DNA from: Lysinibacillus odysseyi
Lineage (GTDB): Bacteria; Bacillota; Bacilli; Bacillales_A; Planococcaceae
Direction of reading: 5' to 3'
DNA: 64,000 nt
NCBI GenBank assembly: GCA_014595895.1
Contig: JABUKB010000004.1
Location: 62,001 to 126,000 of the forward strand
Each line of letters opens with the position of its first letter. Position 1 is the stretch's first letter. A program made the translations under genes and the position numbers. The notes below the pieces were generated by a model. The model worked only from the letters and a program-made list of their open reading frames with translations. It searched no databases and was not told the origin of the DNA. This document shows positions 61,303 to 64,000 of this stretch, in pieces.

Positions 61303-62037
61303 ATGGGACGTTTAGAAAATAAAGTGGCGATTATTACTGGTGCTGCACAAGGTATGGGTGCTACACACGCTAAGCTTTTTATTGAAGAAGGCGCGAAAGT
61401 TGTTTTAACAGATTTAAACGAAGAAAAAGGTGAAGCATTTGCTGCTGAACTTGGTGAGAATGCTTTGTTTGTTAAACAAAACGTAACAAGCGAAGAAGAT
61501 TGGACAAATGTTATTTCGAAAGCAGAAGAAGTATTTGGTCCAGTAAATATTTTAGTTAATAATGCGGGTATTACTGTAAACAAAGGTTTAATGAATACTA
61601 CATTAGATGAATATCGCCGTATCGTTGACATTAATCAAGTTTCTGTATTTTTAGGGATGAAAGCAGTTGTTCCTTCGATGCAAAAAGCTGGAAATGGCTC
61701 CATCGTGAATATTTCGTCTATTAACGGACTTGTTGGTGGCATGGTTGGTTATACAGATACAAAATTTGCTGTACGTGGCATGACAAAAGCCGCAGCACTG
61801 GAGCTTTCAAGTCAAGGTATTCGCGTAAACTCTGTACATCCAGGTGTAATTGAAACACCAATGATACAGCAAGCGGATGCAAAGGCTGCGATTGAGGAGT
61901 TTTCAAAATTCATTCCTCTGAAGCGTGTTGCTCAGCCAGAAGAAGTTTCAAACCTTGTACTATTCCTAGCTTCTGATGAATCAAGCTACTCAACTGGTTC
62001 TGAATTCGTTGTTGATGGTGGTCTTACAGCTCAGTAA
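61303..62037 (+). CDS. Short-chain dehydrogenase, hydroxysteroid dehydrogenase-like
   Basis: The 244-residue classical SDR has the cofactor motif TGAAQGMG near residue 12, an Asp in VLTDLNEEKG (NAD preference), NNAGITVN, a catalytic Ser in VNISSINGLVGG and YTDTK (Tyr/Lys), ending SEFVVDGGLTAQ. It resembles 3-alpha/20-beta-hydroxysteroid and cyclopentanol dehydrogenases. GGAGGTG sets the ATG at 61303. Divergent tetR and repeated operator-like motifs suggest induction by a substrate-like compound. Confidence 0.9.
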   Translation: MGRLENKVAIITGAAQGMGATHAKLFIEEGAKVVLTDLNEEKGEAFAAELGENALFVKQNVTSEEDWTNVISKAEEVFGPVNILVNNAGITVNKGLMNTTLDEYRRIVDINQVSVFLGMKAVVPSMQKAGNGSIVNISSINGLVGGMVGYTDTKFAVRGMTKAAALELSSQGIRVNSVHPGVIETPMIQQADAKAAIEEFSKFIPLKRVAQPEEVSNLVLFLASDESSYSTGSEFVVDGGLTAQ

Positions 62038-62088
62038 TGTAAATTGGATCCTATTTTTAACTAGATTATATAAGAATGAAACAAAACC

Positions 62089-62128
62089 AAAAAACATCAT
62101 TCTCCTGAAGAGGAAATGGTGTTTTTTT
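62089..62128 (+). terminator. Terminator after the SDR gene
   Basis: AACATCATTCTCCT pairs with AGGAAATGGTGTT (mismatches inside), followed by TTTTTTT. Confidence 0.8.
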
Positions 62129-62918
62129 ATTGCCAAAATTGATTTCCATACAGTAATTGCTATTTCTAATAATAGTTTCGTGATTGTATAAATTATTGGA
62201 TATTTGGGTTAAATGGAATATTCAGGGTGGTAAATAGAGTTATAAAAAATTAGAAGTAAGTTCGCGAATGTACAAATATAAATTTATTTAACAACAATAT
62301 TTACCGCGAAAAAATATTATAAAATATTAAATTAAAGATTCTAATGAAAATAGTTATCTAATTTACTAATTAAGGATTTAAGGATATTTCCGTTCGCCTG
62401 AAATATTTATTGGCGGAAGATATTACAAACCCTGTAATACTAGTTTTCTTACGAGGGGATGACAAAAAACTAGTCATAAATAAAGAATAAAAGCAAAATA
62501 AATCAAAAAATATTAAAGTTAATGAAAAATAAAATGAAATATATTTTAGTGAGTAGCCATTGAGGAGTAAGGAATTTAAAGTGATGGATAAAGAAGAAGA
62601 ACTTTATTTAAATTATTTTTTTAAAAAATGAAAAGTTAGAATTTATAATATAGTTTTTATTATTTTGGAAAAATGTTATATTGTTATATAACAAAATAAA
62701 CGTATAAAAAAATTAAATTTAACGTAAAATAAATTGTATTTTTTTGTATTTTACAACGGTAATATAGTATCTTTCGGCACTATTCAGTATTTTCAAATTA
62801 TTTAAAATAGCATTGCTTTTTTTCGGTTCTTAAGTAAAAATAATAAAAGCAATAGCATTATCGTTATTCATATTGCAAGAAAATGCTATTTCAAAATAAA
62901 CTTTAAGGAGGAAATGCG
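62129..62918. other. Long AT-rich intergenic region
   Basis: Nearly 800 bases, extremely AT-rich, between the SDR and the SLC13 gene. No frame with a ribosome site is present until 62919. The last 115 bases hold paired segments described separately. The promoter of the SLC13 gene must lie here; many TATAAT-like hexamers make a choice meaningless. Confidence 0.5.
62805..62891 (+). promoter_or_regulatory. Leader with alternative pairings before the SLC13 gene
   Basis: AATAGCATT occurs twice (62806-62814 and 62851-62859), and either copy can pair with AATGCTATT at 62882-62890. ATTGCTTTT (62812-62820) can also pair with AAAAGCAAT (62845-62853). The pairings exclude each other, as in regulated leaders. 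The last strand lies 14 bases before the AAGGAGG. Confidence 0.4.
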
Positions 62919-64000
62919 ATGTTTTCATTTACTTGGAATAGGTTATGGGAAATGCATGATCAAGTAAAAGACATGTTTCTTTTTTTCATAAAACCGAATT
63001 CCTCTAAAATGGCAACAACAGTAAATTCTGAAAAATCTGCTGAAAAAGGAGCTGGCGGGGGAGGCGGTTATACTCCACGCAGTTATACAACAGCGCAATT
63101 AATCGGTCTTATTTTAGGACCACTTCTATTTATTTTAACGTTATTATTCTTTAACCCGGAAGGTCTTTCTCCAGAAGCTAAGGGAGTACTCGCAAGTACA
63201 ATTTGGATTGCAACGTGGTGGATTACAGAAGCAATTCCGATACCAGCTACATCGTTATTGCCGCTTGTCTTGTTTCCGTTAACCAATAGCTTGGATATGA
63301 AGACGACAGCATCTTCGTTTGGAGATGAAACTATCTTCCTGTTCATGGGTGGATTTATCATCGCTCTTGCAATGGAAAAATGGAACTTACATAGACGTAT
63401 TGCTATTTCCATTATTTCAATGGTTGGTACAAACATGAACCGTATTGTTCTTGGTTTCATGATTGCAACAGGATTTCTATCCATGTGGATTTCGAATACA
63501 GCTACAGCAATGATGATGATTCCAATTGGACTTGCCATCATTAATCAAGTAGCGGATGGCTTGAAAAATGATCCAAGTGTTGATACGTCACCACAGGGGT
63601 TTGCATTCGGTAAAGCCTTAATGTTAGGGATTGCTTATTCTGCTTCCCTTGGAGGGATTGCAACGTTAATCGGAACTCCTCCAAATACATTGCTTGCTGG
63701 TGCCATTAACAAAATGTACGGCATCGAATTATCTTTTGCTGGATGGATGTTGTTTGGTGTACCGTTTGCTTGGGTTTTCATTTTTATTACTTGGATATAC
63801 CTCGTTAAAATCGCCTTTCCATCTAAATTGAAAACGCTCCCAGGGGGACGTGCAGTTATCGATAAACAAAAAAGTGATCTAGGAGCTGCGTCAATTGAAG
63901 AGAAGCTAGTTTTTGTTGTCTTTGTGTTAGCAGCGTTTTCATGGATTACACGGTCGTTCTTCCTTGGTAAATTTATTAATGGTTTAAGCGATGGGATGAT
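62919..64000 (+). CDS. SLC13/DASS sodium-coupled dicarboxylate transporter, 5' part
   Basis: About 360 codons are visible and the frame runs off the window. A hydrophilic N-terminal tail of about 55 residues has a Gly run (KGAGGGGGYTPRSY). Membrane segments follow, with the family motifs STIWIATWWITEAIPIPATS, DETIFLFMGGFIIALAMEKW, the first clamshell motif MWISNTATAMMM and GTPPNTLLAG. It resembles SdcS of S. aureus, which takes up succinate, malate and fumarate with sodium. AAGGAGG lies 8 bases before the ATG. It is a second dicarboxylate route besides the TRAP system at the other end of the window. Confidence 0.92.
   Translation, partial: MFSFTWNRLWEMHDQVKDMFLFFIKPNSSKMATTVNSEKSAEKGAGGGGGYTPRSYTTAQLIGLILGPLLFILTLLFFNPEGLSPEAKGVLASTIWIATWWITEAIPIPATSLLPLVLFPLTNSLDMKTTASSFGDETIFLFMGGFIIALAMEKWNLHRRIAISIISMVGTNMNRIVLGFMIATGFLSMWISNTATAMMMIPIGLAIINQVADGLKNDPSVDTSPQGFAFGKALMLGIAYSASLGGIATLIGTPPNTLLAGAINKMYGIELSFAGWMLFGVPFAWVFIFITWIYLVKIAFPSKLKTLPGGRAVIDKQKSDLGAASIEEKLVFVVFVLAAFSWITRSFFLGKFINGLSDGM

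Noticed and set aside
63083-63541. 152-codon minus-strand frame at the window end
   Set aside because: It lies opposite the SLC13 coding sequence, which has full family motifs. It is a shadow frame.
1-64000. Insertion sequences, prophage, CRISPR arrays, tRNA or rRNA genes
   Set aside because: I looked for transposase motifs, terminal repeats, regularly spaced repeats and tRNA-like cloverleaf sequences and saw none. Reading by eye can miss diverged copies.

Overview
The window is a low-GC chromosomal segment from a spore-forming member of the Bacillales. Support for this comes from splB, ymaF, ytoQ, DUF1540 and CD3324-type genes, AGGAGG-type ribosome binding sites, frequent TTG/GTG starts, U-tailed intrinsic terminators and cre-like sites. 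A Lysinibacillus/Solibacillus-type planococcal bacterium is my best guess, but the genus is not resolved. I saw no rRNA, tRNA, CRISPR array, phage or intact insertion sequence.

Layout. 0-0.9 kb: end of a prolyl 4-hydroxylase gene and gene debris, including a remnant of the amidinotransferase gene found intact at 24 kb. 0.9-8.7 kb: a dicarboxylate-type TRAP locus (sensor kinase, response regulator, two binding lipoproteins, small and large permease subunits, MFS carrier). 8.8-28.2 kb: accessory and stress genes: an SDR, spore photoproduct lyase, a sugar dehydrogenase-like protein, a three-domain Rid fusion, PadR and TetR modules with visible palindromic operators, a CD3324 gene behind a structured leader, a FusB-type EF-G binding protein, small coat-like proteins, YqcI, an amidinotransferase, DegV, an uncharacterised tudor-like/coiled-coil protein and an esterase.

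28.5-51.7 kb is the core of the window: a purine/allantoin catabolic island with nearly every role doubled (two allantoinases, two ureidoglycolate dehydrogenases, two M20 amidohydrolases, two PucR regulators, an NCS1 and an NCS2 permease). It also carries a 2-hydroxyacid dehydrogenase, RidA, AllE, and the FdrA-DUF1116-DUF2877-carbamate kinase set. Read as a pathway: allantoin to allantoate (AllB), ureidoglycine (AllC), ureidoglycolate (AllE), oxalurate plus NADH (AllD), oxamate plus carbamoyl phosphate (AllFGH), and ATP plus ammonia and CO2 (carbamate kinase). The second M20 enzyme and the 2-hydroxyacid dehydrogenase could form a second branch through glyoxylate. No uricase or xanthine dehydrogenase is present here, so the island starts at imported allantoin or at products made elsewhere.

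51.8-64 kb: tRNA-dihydrouridine synthase, a soluble MprF-type catalytic domain next to a GtrA membrane protein, YtoQ, an aspartate dehydrogenase-like protein, an Est30-like esterase, a conserved unknown, a quinone oxidoreductase-like MDR, a DinB/YfiT protein, a TetR-SDR divergent pair, and the start of an SLC13 carrier that runs off the end.

Most novel-looking points: the doubled allantoin-to-oxamate island with structured RNA between allF and allG and a terminator-like hairpin inside the start of allH; the three-domain Rid protein; the leader ORF with competing hairpins before the CD3324 gene; the MprF-domain/GtrA pair; and two families of dispersed terminator-like hairpin repeats.
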